Source of the DNA: Mesorhizobium kowhaii
Lineage (GTDB): Bacteria > Pseudomonadota > Alphaproteobacteria > Rhizobiales > Rhizobiaceae
Length of the DNA: 64,000 nucleotides
Assembly (NCBI RefSeq): GCF_003253745.1
Contig: NZ_MZXV01000080.1
Span: forward strand, 186,001-250,000
Direction of reading: 5' to 3'
Shown here: positions 24,744-33,681 of the stretch, piece after piece
Numbering within the stretch: the first letter of the stretch is position 1
How the letters are laid out: each line of letters starts with the position of its first letter
The notes under the pieces: generated by a model
What the model saw: only the letters and a program-made list of their open reading frames with translations
Database searches by the model: none
Told to the model about the DNA's origin: nothing
Position numbers and translations under genes: made by a program

Positions 24744-26351
24744 TCAGACAGCCGCTTTGATCATGTCCGCCGCCTTTTCGGCGATCATGATGGTCGGCGC
24801 ATTGGTGTTGCCGCCGATCAACGTCGGCATCACCGAGGCGTCAACCGCCCGCAAGGACCGTATGCCGCGCACGCGGAGCTGCGGGTCGACCACAGCCAGA
24901 TCGTCGATGCCCATCTTGCAGGTGCCCGCCGGGTGATAGATCGTATCGGCGCGGGCTCGGATATGGGTCATCAGCTCTGCATCGCTCGAAACGCCGGCGG
25001 TGTAGATTTCCTTGGCGCGGTATTTGGCCAGCGCCGGCGCCTCCAATATGCCGCGCATCATTCTGACCCCCTTGAGCAGCAGCTCGGCGTCGCGTTCGTC
25101 GGACAGGAAACGCGGATCGATGCGCGGTGGCGCCAGCGGGTCCGGCGTCGACAGCCCGACCTCGCCGCGCGAATGCGGCCGCAGCACGCAGACATGGCAG
25201 GAAAAGCCATAGCCCATATGCAGCTTGCGGCCATGATCATCGACGATGGCGATGCAGAAGTGCAGTTGCAGGTCGGGCCGGTCGATCGCCGGGTCGGATT
25301 TGAGGAAGGCGCCGCCTTCCGCGTAGGGCGTGGCGATCATACCGCCGCCATCCTTGCGCCAGCGCCGCAGATGCCGCAGCAGGCCAGGCAAACCGCGCAG
25401 GCCGATGCCCATCATGTCGGCATCCTTCGATGTCCAGCCCATGATGAAATCGAGATGGTCCTGCAGGTTCTTGCCGACGCCTGGCAGTTCATGAACGACC
25501 GGGATTCCGTGCGCTGCAAGCTCGACAGCCGGGCCGATCCCGGACAGCAACAGGAGCTGTGGTGAGCCGAAGGCACCAGCGCAGACGATGACCTCGCGCC
25601 TGGCTTTCGCAACGGCTTCGCCCTTGCCCGCGCGGTAGCGCACGCCGGTGGCCCGCTTGCCGTCAAGGACGATGCCCGTGGCGTGTGCTCCGGTGACAAC
25701 GGTGAGGTTTGGCCGGCTCATCGCCGGATGCAGATAGGCGGCGGCCGCCGAGCAGCGCTCGCCATTGCGGCGTTCGCCCCAGAATTGTGTGACCTGATAA
25801 AGTCCGGCCCCTTCCTGTTCGGCCCCGTTGAAATCATCGTTGCGCCGGATCTGGTTTTCGCCACAGGCCTCGACAAAGGCCCTGGAGAGCGCACGCGGCT
25901 CCTGCTGCTCGGCGACCCGCAACGGTCCGTCACCGCCATGCAAGGCATCACCGCCACGCTGATTGCCTTCCGCACGCCGGAAATAAGGCAGCACCTCGTC
26001 CCATGACCAGCCGTCGCAGCCGAGATCGGCCCATTCGTCATAGTCGCCGCGGTGCCCGCGTGTGTAGAGCATGGCATTGATGGCGCTCGACCCACCCAGC
26101 GCCTTGCCGCGCGGCTGGTACCCCTTGCGGCCGCCAAGTCCTTGCTGCGGCACCGTCTCGAAGGCCCAGTTGTTGATCTTCGGCCGGCCCGGCAACAGCG
26201 CGATGACACCTGCCGGCGCACGGATGAGCAGGTCTTTGCCCTCGCCGCCGGCTTCGATCAGGCAAACCTTTTTCGATGGATCTTCGGAGAGTCGCGCGGC
26301 AAGCGTGCAGCCGGCGGACCCGCCACCGGCAATGACATAGTCGAAATCCAT
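24744..26351 (-). CDS. GMC-family FAD oxidoreductase, choline dehydrogenase-like
   Basis: FAD-dependent alcohol dehydrogenase/oxidase of the glucose-methanol-choline family. The 535 residues begin with the FAD loop VIAGGGSAGCTLAARL (6-21), then PRGKALGGSSAINAMLYTRG (GMC signature 1 region, trimmed), GAFGSPQLLLLSGIGP (signature 2) and the C-terminal catalytic HPAGTCKMG. Start: ATG at 26351 after GGGAGGAG. The substrate is unknown; no betaine aldehyde dehydrogenase is nearby, so it is not named betA. Confidence 0.9.
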   Translation of the reverse strand: MDFDYVIAGGGSAGCTLAARLSEDPSKKVCLIEAGGEGKDLLIRAPAGVIALLPGRPKINNWAFETVPQQGLGGRKGYQPRGKALGGSSAINAMLYTRGHRGDYDEWADLGCDGWSWDEVLPYFRRAEGNQRGGDALHGGDGPLRVAEQQEPRALSRAFVEACGENQIRRNDDFNGAEQEGAGLYQVTQFWGERRNGERCSAAAAYLHPAMSRPNLTVVTGAHATGIVLDGKRATGVRYRAGKGEAVAKARREVIVCAGAFGSPQLLLLSGIGPAVELAAHGIPVVHELPGVGKNLQDHLDFIMGWTSKDADMMGIGLRGLPGLLRHLRRWRKDGGGMIATPYAEGGAFLKSDPAIDRPDLQLHFCIAIVDDHGRKLHMGYGFSCHVCVLRPHSRGEVGLSTPDPLAPPRIDPRFLSDERDAELLLKGVRMMRGILEAPALAKYRAKEIYTAGVSSDAELMTHIRARADTIYHPAGTCKMGIDDLAVVDPQLRVRGIRSLRAVDASVMPTLIGGNTNAPTIMIAEKAADMIKAAV

Positions 26352-26499
26352 GATCTCCTCCCGATTGGAGCGCCGCGCGTCCAAAGGACGCGCAAAGGAC
26401 GCTCCAAGACTCATGCACATCCGGCGGATGTTTCCGTCCGGATGACCAAGAGAAGGCCCGATCACAGTCGATGTAAAGACGCGCGGAATTACCGCTGCG

Positions 26500-27036
26500 T
26501 CAGCTGACGCGAACGCGCCGCCAGGAATATTTTGGTCCCTTGGGCTCCGGCACGGCGGTTGGCTGGTAGTAGAGCCCCAACCCGCCGGTGCGACCCTCTT
26601 CCAGCCGCTTCAACAGCACCGGATTCGAAATCTCGAATTCGTCGAAGCCGAGCCGCAGCATATGCGGCAACTGGTCGACCAGCACCTGGCCGGTGGCGCG
26701 GACCGCACCCTCGAAATGATAACGGCTGCGCAGCAGTTCGCCCTTGGAGAAGGAGCGGCCGTCGCTGAAGGCCGGGAAGGCCAGTGCCACCAGTGATAGC
26801 TGCTCGAGCAGATCAACTATCTTCTCGAGCTGGTCGCCGGGCTGCAGCGCGACGCCGAGCCGCTCTTTGGCGGACCGGCGCACCTCAGGATCGAGATGGA
26901 GGAACGCCTGCAGCGGCAGGATGAAGCGGCCATTGCCGGACAGCGCGTCCGCGCTTTCGGCATGAGCCCACTCGTCCTCGCGAAAACCCGTTGGGGTCCA
27001 GAGGCGGATCTCCGGTGTCGTCGGTTCAGTCATCAA
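26500..27036 (-). CDS. DUF934 family protein, sulfate-reduction operon
   Basis: The 178-residue protein carries the DUF934 pattern: PLQAFLHLDPEVR, then VDLLEQLSLVALAFPAFSDGRSFS and LLRSRYHFEGAVRATGQVLVDQLPHMLRLGFDEFE (trimmed to landmarks). The family is strongly linked to cysI/cysH in alpha- and betaproteobacteria, and here it follows cysH in the same direction, separated by 164 bp that hold a structured repeat. A role in sulfite/sulfate reduction is inferred from neighbourhood; the activity is unknown. An alternative start one codon later is possible. Confidence 0.85.
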   Translation of the reverse strand: MMTEPTTPEIRLWTPTGFREDEWAHAESADALSGNGRFILPLQAFLHLDPEVRRSAKERLGVALQPGDQLEKIVDLLEQLSLVALAFPAFSDGRSFSKGELLRSRYHFEGAVRATGQVLVDQLPHMLRLGFDEFEISNPVLLKRLEEGRTGGLGLYYQPTAVPEPKGPKYSWRRVRVS

Positions 27037-27062
27037 AAATTCCTAAGTCCAAAAGAATTCCA

Positions 27063-27201
27063 GGGTGCGTGAAATTCAGGTCAGGCCGAGACGAAAATGG
27101 TGGGTTCCGAGAACCGGAGCGGAGCGTACTTAAGTACGTGAGCACCGGAAGCGCAGGAAACCGCCATTTGCAGGCCGGCATCACCTGAATACCGCATACC
27201 C
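27063..27201. repeat. RIME-like palindromic intergenic element (copy A)
   Basis: A 139-bp element with imperfect terminal inverted repeats (GGGTGCGTGAAATTCAGGT against GGGTATGCGGTATTCAGGT) and inner landmarks CCGAGAACCGGAGCG, CGTACTTAAGTACG and GAGCACCGGAAGCGCAGG. A second copy lies at 45458-45628. Inner arms GGGTTCC/GGAAACC can pair. It lies inside the sulfur operon between cysH and the DUF934 gene and touches the cysH stop codon. Confidence 0.8.
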
Positions 27202-27965
27202 TAGAGCGATGCGTCGGTCAGCGACTTTTCCAGTCCCGACAGATGAATGCCGCACTCGGTCTTGGCATGACCGGCCCAGCGGCCGCTGCGCGCGTCGTCG
27301 CCCGGCTGCACCGGCTGCGTGCACGGAAAGCAGCCGATCGACAGATAGCCATAGGCGACCAGCGGATTTTCGCGCAGCGCGTGCGCGCGCATGTAGTCGG
27401 CCTGGTCCAACGTCGTCCAGTGCGCCAGCGGATTGATGCGGATGCGCGGGCCGACAGCTTCGAACACCGGAAGTGCTGCCCGGGTCGAGGCCTGGAAGCG
27501 CTTGCGGCCGGTGAACCAGGCGCGGAAGGGTGCAACGCCACGCGCCAGCGGCTCGACCTTGCGCACGTCGCAGCAGGCATCGGTATTGCTCTGGTGCAAA
27601 TTGCCCGTCGGATCGATCCGTTCGAGCGCCGCTTCTTCGGGCTTGATCACCCGGATGTTGGTCAGCCCGAAATCGGCGGCAAGCGCGTCGCGATAACCGA
27701 GCGTCTCCTCGAAATGCTTGCCGGTGTCGAGGAAGATGACCGGCAGCGTCCGGTCGATCTTGGAGATCATGTGCAGCAGCACAGCCGAATCCGCGCCGAA
27801 TGACGACACAGCGGCGATCTCGTCGTTGAACAGTTCGCGGGCCGAGCGTTCGATGATCTCGAGCGGGTTCAGATGCCCGTAAAGCGCATCGAGCCCCGCC
27901 GCTTTCGCGGCGATGCCGTCATCGACGTCGACGATACGGTCAAGCGGCCTTGGCTTCGCCAGCAT
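27201..27965 (-). CDS. cysH: phosphoadenylyl/adenylyl-sulfate reductase
   Basis: Reduces activated sulfate to sulfite with thioredoxin. The 254-residue protein has the PP-loop-like SSFGADSAVLLH (54-65), a CC pair at 131-132 in DACCDVRKVEPL, CxxC at 212-215 in GCFPCTQP and the catalytic Cys238 in ECGIH. The CC plus CxxC set is the 4Fe-4S signature of enzymes that use APS, so the substrate is more likely APS than PAPS. The start ATG at 27965 overlaps the cysI stop by 26 bp; a start 33 bp farther up is less likely. It lies third in the cysI-cysH run. Confidence 0.93.
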   Translation of the reverse strand: MLAKPRPLDRIVDVDDGIAAKAAGLDALYGHLNPLEIIERSARELFNDEIAAVSSFGADSAVLLHMISKIDRTLPVIFLDTGKHFEETLGYRDALAADFGLTNIRVIKPEEAALERIDPTGNLHQSNTDACCDVRKVEPLARGVAPFRAWFTGRKRFQASTRAALPVFEAVGPRIRINPLAHWTTLDQADYMRAHALRENPLVAYGYLSIGCFPCTQPVQPGDDARSGRWAGHAKTECGIHLSGLEKSLTDASL

Positions 27966-29610
27966 AGAGCGCCTCCTTGAACGGCGCGGGACCGACACGG
28001 CGGTAGGCGTCGATGAATTTTTCTTGGCTGTTGAGCCGAAGGCCGAGATAGGTCTCGACGATCTGCTCGATGGCGTCGGTGATCTCTTCCGAGCTGAAGC
28101 CGCGGCCGATGATCTCGCCGACCGACGTGTTCTCGTCGGCCGAGCCGCCCAGCGTCACCTGATAGAGTTCGGAGCCCTTCTTCTCGACGCCGAGGATGCC
28201 GATATGGCCGACATGGTGATGGCCGCAGGCATTGATGCAGCCGGAGATCTTCAGCTTCAGTTCGCCGATCTCGCGCTGCCGCTCCAGCGAGGCGAAGCGA
28301 CGCGAGATTTCCTGCGCGATCGGGATCGAGCGCGCCGTCGCCAGCGCGCAATAGTCGAGGCCCGGGCAAGCGATGATGTCTGATATCAAATTGGAATTGG
28401 CCGTCGCCAGCCCGATGTCGACCAATGCGTCATAGACCGCCTTGAGGTCGGCGCGCGCCACATGCGGCAGGATCAGGTTCTGCTCATGGCTGACACGCAA
28501 CTCGTCGAAGGCGTATTTCTCGGCGATGTCAGCGACCGCTTCCATCTGGTTGTCGGAGGCGTCGCCCGGCACCTCGCCGATGCCCTTGAGCGAAATGGTC
28601 ACCGCCGCATAGTCGGGATGGCGGTGCGTCACCACGTTCTGGTCGAGCCACTCGGAAAAGCTCTTCGAATCGAGGCGCGCCAGCTTCACCGCTGCGTCGC
28701 CGTCCGGTCGGTCAGTGAGCAGAGGCGGCGCGAAATAGGCCTCGATGGCGCGGATGTCGGCGTCCGGCAGCTTCAGCTCGGCATCCTTCAATTCCTGCCA
28801 CTCGGCCTCGACCTGGCGGGTGATTTCCTCGACGCCGGTCTCGTGGACAAGGATCTTGATGCGCGCCTTGTACTTGTTGTCGCGACGGCCATAGAGGTTG
28901 TAAACGCGCAGGATCGCCGTGCAGTAGGACAGAAGGTCAGCTTCCGGCAGGAAGTCGCGGATCTTCCTGGCCACCATCGGCGTGCGGCCCTGGCCGCCGC
29001 CGATATAGACGGCGAAGCCAAGTTCGCCGGCAGCGTTCTTCTTCAGGTGTAGGCCGATGTCATGCGTCTGGATGGCGGCGCGGTCGCGCTCGGCACCCGT
29101 CACCGCGATCTTGAACTTGCGCGGCAGGAATGAGAATTCCGGATGCACCGACGACCACTGGCGCAGGATTTCCGCATAGGGGCGCGGATCGGCGACCTCG
29201 TCGGCGGCGGCACCGGCGAAATGGTCGGCGGTGACGTTGCGGATGCAATTGCCGCTGGTCTGGATGGCGTGCATCTCGACGCTTGCCAGATCCGCCAGGA
29301 TCGCCGGGATATCCGACAGCGCCGGCCAGTTGAACTGGATGTTCTGGCGCGTGGTGAAATGGCCGTAGCCCTTGTCGTATTTGCGGGCGATGTGTCCGAG
29401 CATGCGCAACTGCTTGCCGTTCAGCGTGCCATAGGGTACCGCGATGCGCAGCATGTAGGCGTGCAGCTGAAGATAGACGCCGTTCATCAGCCGCAGCGGC
29501 CGGAACTGGTCCTCGGTGATCTCGCCGGCAAGACGACGCTGGACCTGGTCGCTGAACTCGGCGACGCGGGCCTGGACAAAATCGTGGTCGAACTCATCGT
29601 AACGGTACAT
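27940..29610 (-). CDS. cysI: sulfite reductase hemoprotein (nitrite/sulfite reductase family)
   Basis: Six-electron reduction of sulfite to sulfide using siroheme and a 4Fe-4S cluster. The 556 residues contain the two nitrite/sulfite reductase half-repeats and both cluster-siroheme cysteine motifs, ACPGLDYC (C-x5-C) and GCINACGHHHVGHIG (C-x3-C). It begins MYRYDEFDHDFVQARV, typical of the alphaproteobacterial single-subunit form thought to use ferredoxin; there is no cysJ flavoprotein here. Context (siroheme synthase upstream, cysH downstream) favours sulfite over nitrite. Confidence 0.93.
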   Translation of the reverse strand: MYRYDEFDHDFVQARVAEFSDQVQRRLAGEITEDQFRPLRLMNGVYLQLHAYMLRIAVPYGTLNGKQLRMLGHIARKYDKGYGHFTTRQNIQFNWPALSDIPAILADLASVEMHAIQTSGNCIRNVTADHFAGAAADEVADPRPYAEILRQWSSVHPEFSFLPRKFKIAVTGAERDRAAIQTHDIGLHLKKNAAGELGFAVYIGGGQGRTPMVARKIRDFLPEADLLSYCTAILRVYNLYGRRDNKYKARIKILVHETGVEEITRQVEAEWQELKDAELKLPDADIRAIEAYFAPPLLTDRPDGDAAVKLARLDSKSFSEWLDQNVVTHRHPDYAAVTISLKGIGEVPGDASDNQMEAVADIAEKYAFDELRVSHEQNLILPHVARADLKAVYDALVDIGLATANSNLISDIIACPGLDYCALATARSIPIAQEISRRFASLERQREIGELKLKISGCINACGHHHVGHIGILGVEKKGSELYQVTLGGSADENTSVGEIIGRGFSSEEITDAIEQIVETYLGLRLNSQEKFIDAYRRVGPAPFKEALYAGEAKAA

Positions 29611-29652
29611 GCTTCGTCTTTCAGGGCGCGTCCGCCCATGCCTGGTGTCTTG

Positions 29653-29946
29653 TTAAGCTGCCCTGGCAGCCTGCTTGCCGAGATCGTTGCGGATGGTCGG
29701 GCCGGCGGCGCGGATCTTCTCGCGCAACCGCACCGGCTCGACGATGCCGTTGACGACATCGGCGTCGATCAAATTGACGTCGACCACTTCGTTGGCGGCG
29801 TAGGCCTTGGCGCCGATCGCCTCCAGGCGATCCTCGGCCGCCTTGTCGTGCGCGAGGTCGGCATGGTCTACCGTCTCGGCCCAGCCGCCATCGGCATACC
29901 AGACGGCAATGCCGTCACTCAGGCGGTTGGCGGTCAGTATCTTCAC
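29653..29946 (-). CDS. DUF2849 family protein, sulfate-reduction operon
   Basis: Small 97-residue soluble protein starting MKILTANRLSDGIAVWY, the usual opening of DUF2849, with VVDVNLIDADVVNGIVEPVRLREKIR (trimmed: about 54-79). It is found between cysG and cysI in many alphaproteobacteria, as here. The ATG overlaps the cysG stop by an ATGA, indicating translational coupling. Its role in siroheme insertion or sulfite reduction is inferred only from this conserved position. Confidence 0.87.
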   Translation of the reverse strand: MKILTANRLSDGIAVWYADGGWAETVDHADLAHDKAAEDRLEAIGAKAYAANEVVDVNLIDADVVNGIVEPVRLREKIRAAGPTIRNDLGKQAARAA

Positions 29947-31406
29947 TGCTGAACTCCTTCGGCGGCAGCCACGGGCGCGCCTTCATGCCTGTGTGCCGTG
30001 AGCGGCTCGGACCGTTCAAAGTTGGCGCCGGCGACCGCATCGCCGATGATGGTCATGACCGGGCCGGAAAGATCGGTGCGCGCTTCCAGCGACGGCAGGT
30101 CGGCAAGCGTGCCGTGGAAGCGACGGCGATTGGCGAGGCTGGCATTCTCGACCACGGCCACCGCCGTATCGGGCGACAGCCCGGCCTCGATCAGCCGGCC
30201 GGCAACCTCGGCCGCCACCGAGCGGCCCATATAGACGGCGACGGTCGCGCCCGAAATGGCGAGCTTGGCCCAGTCGGGCAGCGAATTGCCCTTGAGGTCG
30301 TGGCCGGTCGTGAACACCATCGACGACGACACGCCGCGCAAGGTCAGCGGCAATTCGAAATCGGCGGCCGCCGCAAAAGCAGCGGTAACACCCGGAACCA
30401 CCTCATAGGCGATGCCTGCATCACGCAGTGCGGCCATCTCCTCGCCGGCCCGGCCGAACACCAGCGGATCGCCCGACTTCAGCCGCACGACACGCTTGCC
30501 TTGGCGCCCAAGCTCGACCAGCAGCGCATTGATCTCGGCCTGGCTCTTGGTGTGGCAGCCTTTGCGTTTACCGACCGGCAGGCGCTCTGCATCGCGGCGG
30601 CCCATGGCGACGACCGCATCGGGCACCAGCGCGTCATGGACAATGACATCGGCCTCCATCAGCAGACGGTGCGCGCGCAAGGTCAAAAGATCCTCGGCGC
30701 CCGGACCGGCACCGACGAGCGCGATATGGCCAGAAGCCGGCGTGTTCGAAAGCAGAAGATCAACAGCGGCGTCATGCGCCTGCGACAGCTGGCCAGCGTC
30801 CACGGCATGGGCAGGCGCACCGCCGAAAAAGTCGCTCCAGAAGCGGCGGCGGGCATTGCCCTTCGGCAGCAGCTTCTCGGCAGCACCGCGAAACGACGCG
30901 GCCAGCGTTGCCAGCGGCCCGAGCGATGGCGACAGCATCTGGTCGATGCGGCTGCGCAGCATCTGGGCAAGCACCGGGCCTGCGCCTTCGGTGCCGATGG
31001 CGATGGCGACCGGCGCGCGGTTGACCAGCGCCGGGGTGAAGAAATCGCAGAGTTCCGGCCGGTCGACGGCATTGACCGGGATACCCAGCCGGTGCGCATC
31101 CGTGGCCACGCGGCGATCGAGTTCCTCGTCGCCGCTGGCGGCAAACACCATGACCGCGCCTTCGAGCTGCGACGCGTCATAAGCGGCGGCAAAATGGTTC
31201 GCGCCGGCCTGAGCGATGAAGGTCAACAGGTCCGGCTCGGCGTGTTCCGCGATGATGCGCAAGACCGCGCTTGACTGTCCGATCAGCCGCGCCTTGGCCA
31301 GCGCCTGTTCGCCACCGCCGACGATGGCCACAGCTTCGCCCTCGACCCGCACGAAGACGGGGAAGGCATTGAGCTTGGGAGCAGTGTGCGGCATGGACGC
31401 GAGCAT
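29943..31406 (-). CDS. cysG: siroheme synthase CysG (multifunctional)
   Basis: Converts uroporphyrinogen III to siroheme, the cofactor of CysI. The N-terminal third is the precorrin-2 dehydrogenase/ferrochelatase part (VAIVGGGEQALAKARL; NAVDRPELCDFFTP with the conserved Asp). The C-terminal part is SUMT (IALVGAGPGAEDLLTLRA; VVRLKSGDPLVFGRAGEE; VPGVTAA). The position equivalent to E. coli Ser128 appears to be Thr (in AIGTEGAGPVL). The start is ATG at 31406 or at 31394; AGGATT just before 31406 decides weakly. First gene of the cysG-DUF2849-cysI-cysH run. Confidence 0.92.
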   Translation of the reverse strand: MLASMPHTAPKLNAFPVFVRVEGEAVAIVGGGEQALAKARLIGQSSAVLRIIAEHAEPDLLTFIAQAGANHFAAAYDASQLEGAVMVFAASGDEELDRRVATDAHRLGIPVNAVDRPELCDFFTPALVNRAPVAIAIGTEGAGPVLAQMLRSRIDQMLSPSLGPLATLAASFRGAAEKLLPKGNARRRFWSDFFGGAPAHAVDAGQLSQAHDAAVDLLLSNTPASGHIALVGAGPGAEDLLTLRAHRLLMEADVIVHDALVPDAVVAMGRRDAERLPVGKRKGCHTKSQAEINALLVELGRQGKRVVRLKSGDPLVFGRAGEEMAALRDAGIAYEVVPGVTAAFAAAADFELPLTLRGVSSSMVFTTGHDLKGNSLPDWAKLAISGATVAVYMGRSVAAEVAGRLIEAGLSPDTAVAVVENASLANRRRFHGTLADLPSLEARTDLSGPVMTIIGDAVAGANFERSEPLTAHRHEGAPVAAAEGVQQ

Positions 31407-31879
31407 AATCCTGAACAGGCTTGCAGTTCTACGCGCGGGCGCGGAAAACCTGAAGGAACGCACTCGCGCATCGTTTGTCGGGATGCAATCGCTTTTCTGA
31501 AAGCTTCTCGGCCAAGAGAAAAATATTCCTCGTTGGCACATGGAGCGGATTCAAGCTGCTGCCGCAGGCCTTGATTTACACCTCTTTTAGCGCCGAGCGC
31601 GAAATGCGGCAAAACAGTTTTTTCTAAATTCTACCAATTTAGTAGATTAAAGCCGCCTGCACCAAAACCCAGGTAGGGCAGCGAAATCACCGCCCTTTCG
31701 GTCAGGCGGTGGCATGATCTGCGTGAACTCTGACGGCATTCGTTTTTTGCGGCTGTCGTCGTCGATTTCGCGCCCTTGCGGGTTGCACCGCCGACACCCC
31801 ATCCACCATATTGCAAACAGGCGGCGGCTTCGGGCGGCGCACATCCGACATCCCTGGTTTGAAAAGCGCTCCATAGACA
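31407..31879. other. 473-bp divergent intergenic region
   Basis: This separates cysG (minus) from the Kef-type antiporter gene (plus). It holds the 17-bp palindrome at 31630-31646, annotated separately. The part between 31570 and 31660 is AT-rich and probably contains promoters. I see no coding signal; the minus-strand ORFs here are short or extensions of shadows. Confidence 0.5.
31630..31646. promoter_or_regulatory. 17-bp palindrome upstream of the sulfate-reduction operon
   Basis: TCTAC and GTAGA face each other across the AT-rich core CAATTTA. On the cysG strand it reads TCTACTAAATTGGTAGA, overlapping a TAGAAT that could be a -10 box. The symmetry fits a dimeric repressor such as an Rrf2-type sulfur regulator; identity of the regulator is inference. 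Confidence 0.45.
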
Positions 31880-33649
31880 ATGCCGCATGACACGCCCCTT
31901 ATCGCCACCATCGTCGCCGGTCTGGGGCTGGCTTTCGTCTTCGGGGCTCTCGCCAACCGCTTCCGCATTCCGCCGCTGGTCGGATATCTCGTAGCCGGCG
32001 TGCTGGTCGGGCCCAACACGCCGGGCTTTGTCGCCGACGCCGGCCTTGCCAACGAACTGGCCGAAATCGGCGTCATTCTCCTGATGTTCGGCGTCGGCCT
32101 GCACTTCTCGCTGAAAGATCTTCTGTCGGTGCGCGCCATCGCCGTGCCCGGTGCCATCGTCCAGATCGGCTTTGCCACCGCACTCGGTGCCGGGCTGTCC
32201 TGGATGCTCGGCTGGTCGATGGGCGCGGGCCTGGTCTTCGGCCTGGCGCTCTCGGTCGCCTCGACCGTCGTGCTGCTGCGCGCCTTGCAAGAGCGGCGGA
32301 TGATCGAGACGGAGCGCGGCCGCATCGCCGTCGGCTGGCTGATCGTCGAGGACCTGGCCATGGTGCTGGCGCTGGTGCTCTTGCCGGCCCTTGCCGGCGT
32401 GCTCGGCGGCCAGGAACAGGCGGACGCCCACGCGAGCGGCCTGCTGTCGCTGCCGGCCAGCTACGGCATCTGGGGCGTCGTCGGCATCACGCTGGCCAAG
32501 GTTGCCGCCTTCGTCGTCGTCATGCTGGTGGTCGGCCGCCGGGTCATTCCCTGGATCCTGCACTATGTCGCCCATACCGGCTCGCGCGAACTGTTCCGGC
32601 TGGCCGTGCTGGCCATCGCGCTCGGCGTCGCCTTCGGCGCGGCCAAACTGTTTGGGGTATCGCTGGCGCTGGGCGCCTTCTTCGCCGGCATGATCATGAG
32701 CGAGTCGGAGCTCAGCCATCGCGCCGCCGAGGAATCGCTGCCGCTGCGCGATGCCTTCTCTGTCTTGTTCTTCGTCTCGGTCGGCATGCTGTTCGACCCG
32801 TTCAGCCTGGTCAACAATGGCTGGCCGATCCTGGCGACGCTGGCCATCATCGTCATCGGCAAGTCGCTGGCGGCGTTCGTCATCGTCATTGCCTTCGGCT
32901 ATCCCTTGGCCACGGCGCTGATGATCTCGGCGAGCCTGGCCCAGATTGGCGAATTCTCCTTCATCCTGGCCGAGCTCGGCGTCGGGCTGAAGCTGTTGCC
33001 CGAACAGGGCCGCGACCTGATCCTCGCCGGCGCCATCCTGTCGATCGTCCTCAACCCGCTGATGTTCCTGGCCATCGACTGGATGAAGCCGTGGCTGGAG
33101 AAGCGGGCCGCCAGGACGGCGCCGCCGGTCGAGGCAAAGCCGGTCGGCCCGGCGACGGAACCGGGCCAGGTTGCCTCGGTTTCGGCAACGGCCAATGGGG
33201 AAGACGGGCCGCCCAGGACAATCCTCGCCAACCACGCCATCCTGATCGGCTATGGCCGTGTCGGCAGCCTCGTCGGCGCGGCGCTGAAAGAGGCCGCCCT
33301 GCCCTTCCTCGTCATCGAGGATGCCGACAAGACACTGGCCAGGCTCAAGGCCGACGGCATCGAGACCGTGGCCGGCAACGCGGCCAACGCCGAAGTGTTC
33401 GCCGCCGCCAATCCTGAAGGCGCCAGGCGGCTGATCCTGGCCATCCCCAACGCCTTCGAGGCAGGCCAGATCGTGCTGCGGGCGCGGGCCGCCAATCCCG
33501 GCATCAACGTCATCGCCCGCGCCCATTCCGACGCCGAGGTCGATCACCTCAAGGGCCTCGGCGCCGACACGGTGATCATGGGCGAGCGCGAGATCGCGCG
33601 GGGCATTGTCGAAGAGGTCCTCGGTCACAAGCCACAGGCCGCGGCCTGA
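31880..33649 (+). CDS. Kef/YbaL-type cation:proton antiporter with RCK (TrkA-N) domain
   Basis: CPA2-family monovalent cation/proton antiporter. The 589 residues have 12-13 membrane helices (1-395), with the family core motifs GYLVAGVLVGPNTPGF and ELGVILLMF-like AEIGVILLMFGVGLHFS, an unwound helix with SLALGAFFAGMIMSES, and a linker followed by a C-terminal RCK Rossmann domain (about 452-580), with HAILIGYGRVGSLV and IEDADKTLARLKADG. The YbaL/RosB layout (no separate KefF/G ancillary) is the best match. The RCK domain suggests gating by nucleotide or ligand. Role in pH or K+ homeostasis is inferred. Confidence 0.9.
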   Translation: MPHDTPLIATIVAGLGLAFVFGALANRFRIPPLVGYLVAGVLVGPNTPGFVADAGLANELAEIGVILLMFGVGLHFSLKDLLSVRAIAVPGAIVQIGFATALGAGLSWMLGWSMGAGLVFGLALSVASTVVLLRALQERRMIETERGRIAVGWLIVEDLAMVLALVLLPALAGVLGGQEQADAHASGLLSLPASYGIWGVVGITLAKVAAFVVVMLVVGRRVIPWILHYVAHTGSRELFRLAVLAIALGVAFGAAKLFGVSLALGAFFAGMIMSESELSHRAAEESLPLRDAFSVLFFVSVGMLFDPFSLVNNGWPILATLAIIVIGKSLAAFVIVIAFGYPLATALMISASLAQIGEFSFILAELGVGLKLLPEQGRDLILAGAILSIVLNPLMFLAIDWMKPWLEKRAARTAPPVEAKPVGPATEPGQVASVSATANGEDGPPRTILANHAILIGYGRVGSLVGAALKEAALPFLVIEDADKTLARLKADGIETVAGNAANAEVFAAANPEGARRLILAIPNAFEAGQIVLRARAANPGINVIARAHSDAEVDHLKGLGADTVIMGEREIARGIVEEVLGHKPQAAA

Positions 33650-33681
33650 GCTTCAAACGGCCTTAGCTTCAAACGGATTGA

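Noticed and set aside
31631..33628. 665-residue minus-strand ORF antisense to the Kef-type antiporter gene
   Set aside because: It mirrors the GC-rich third positions of the antiporter; the translation is Asp/Gln/Arg-rich low-complexity sequence without any motif.
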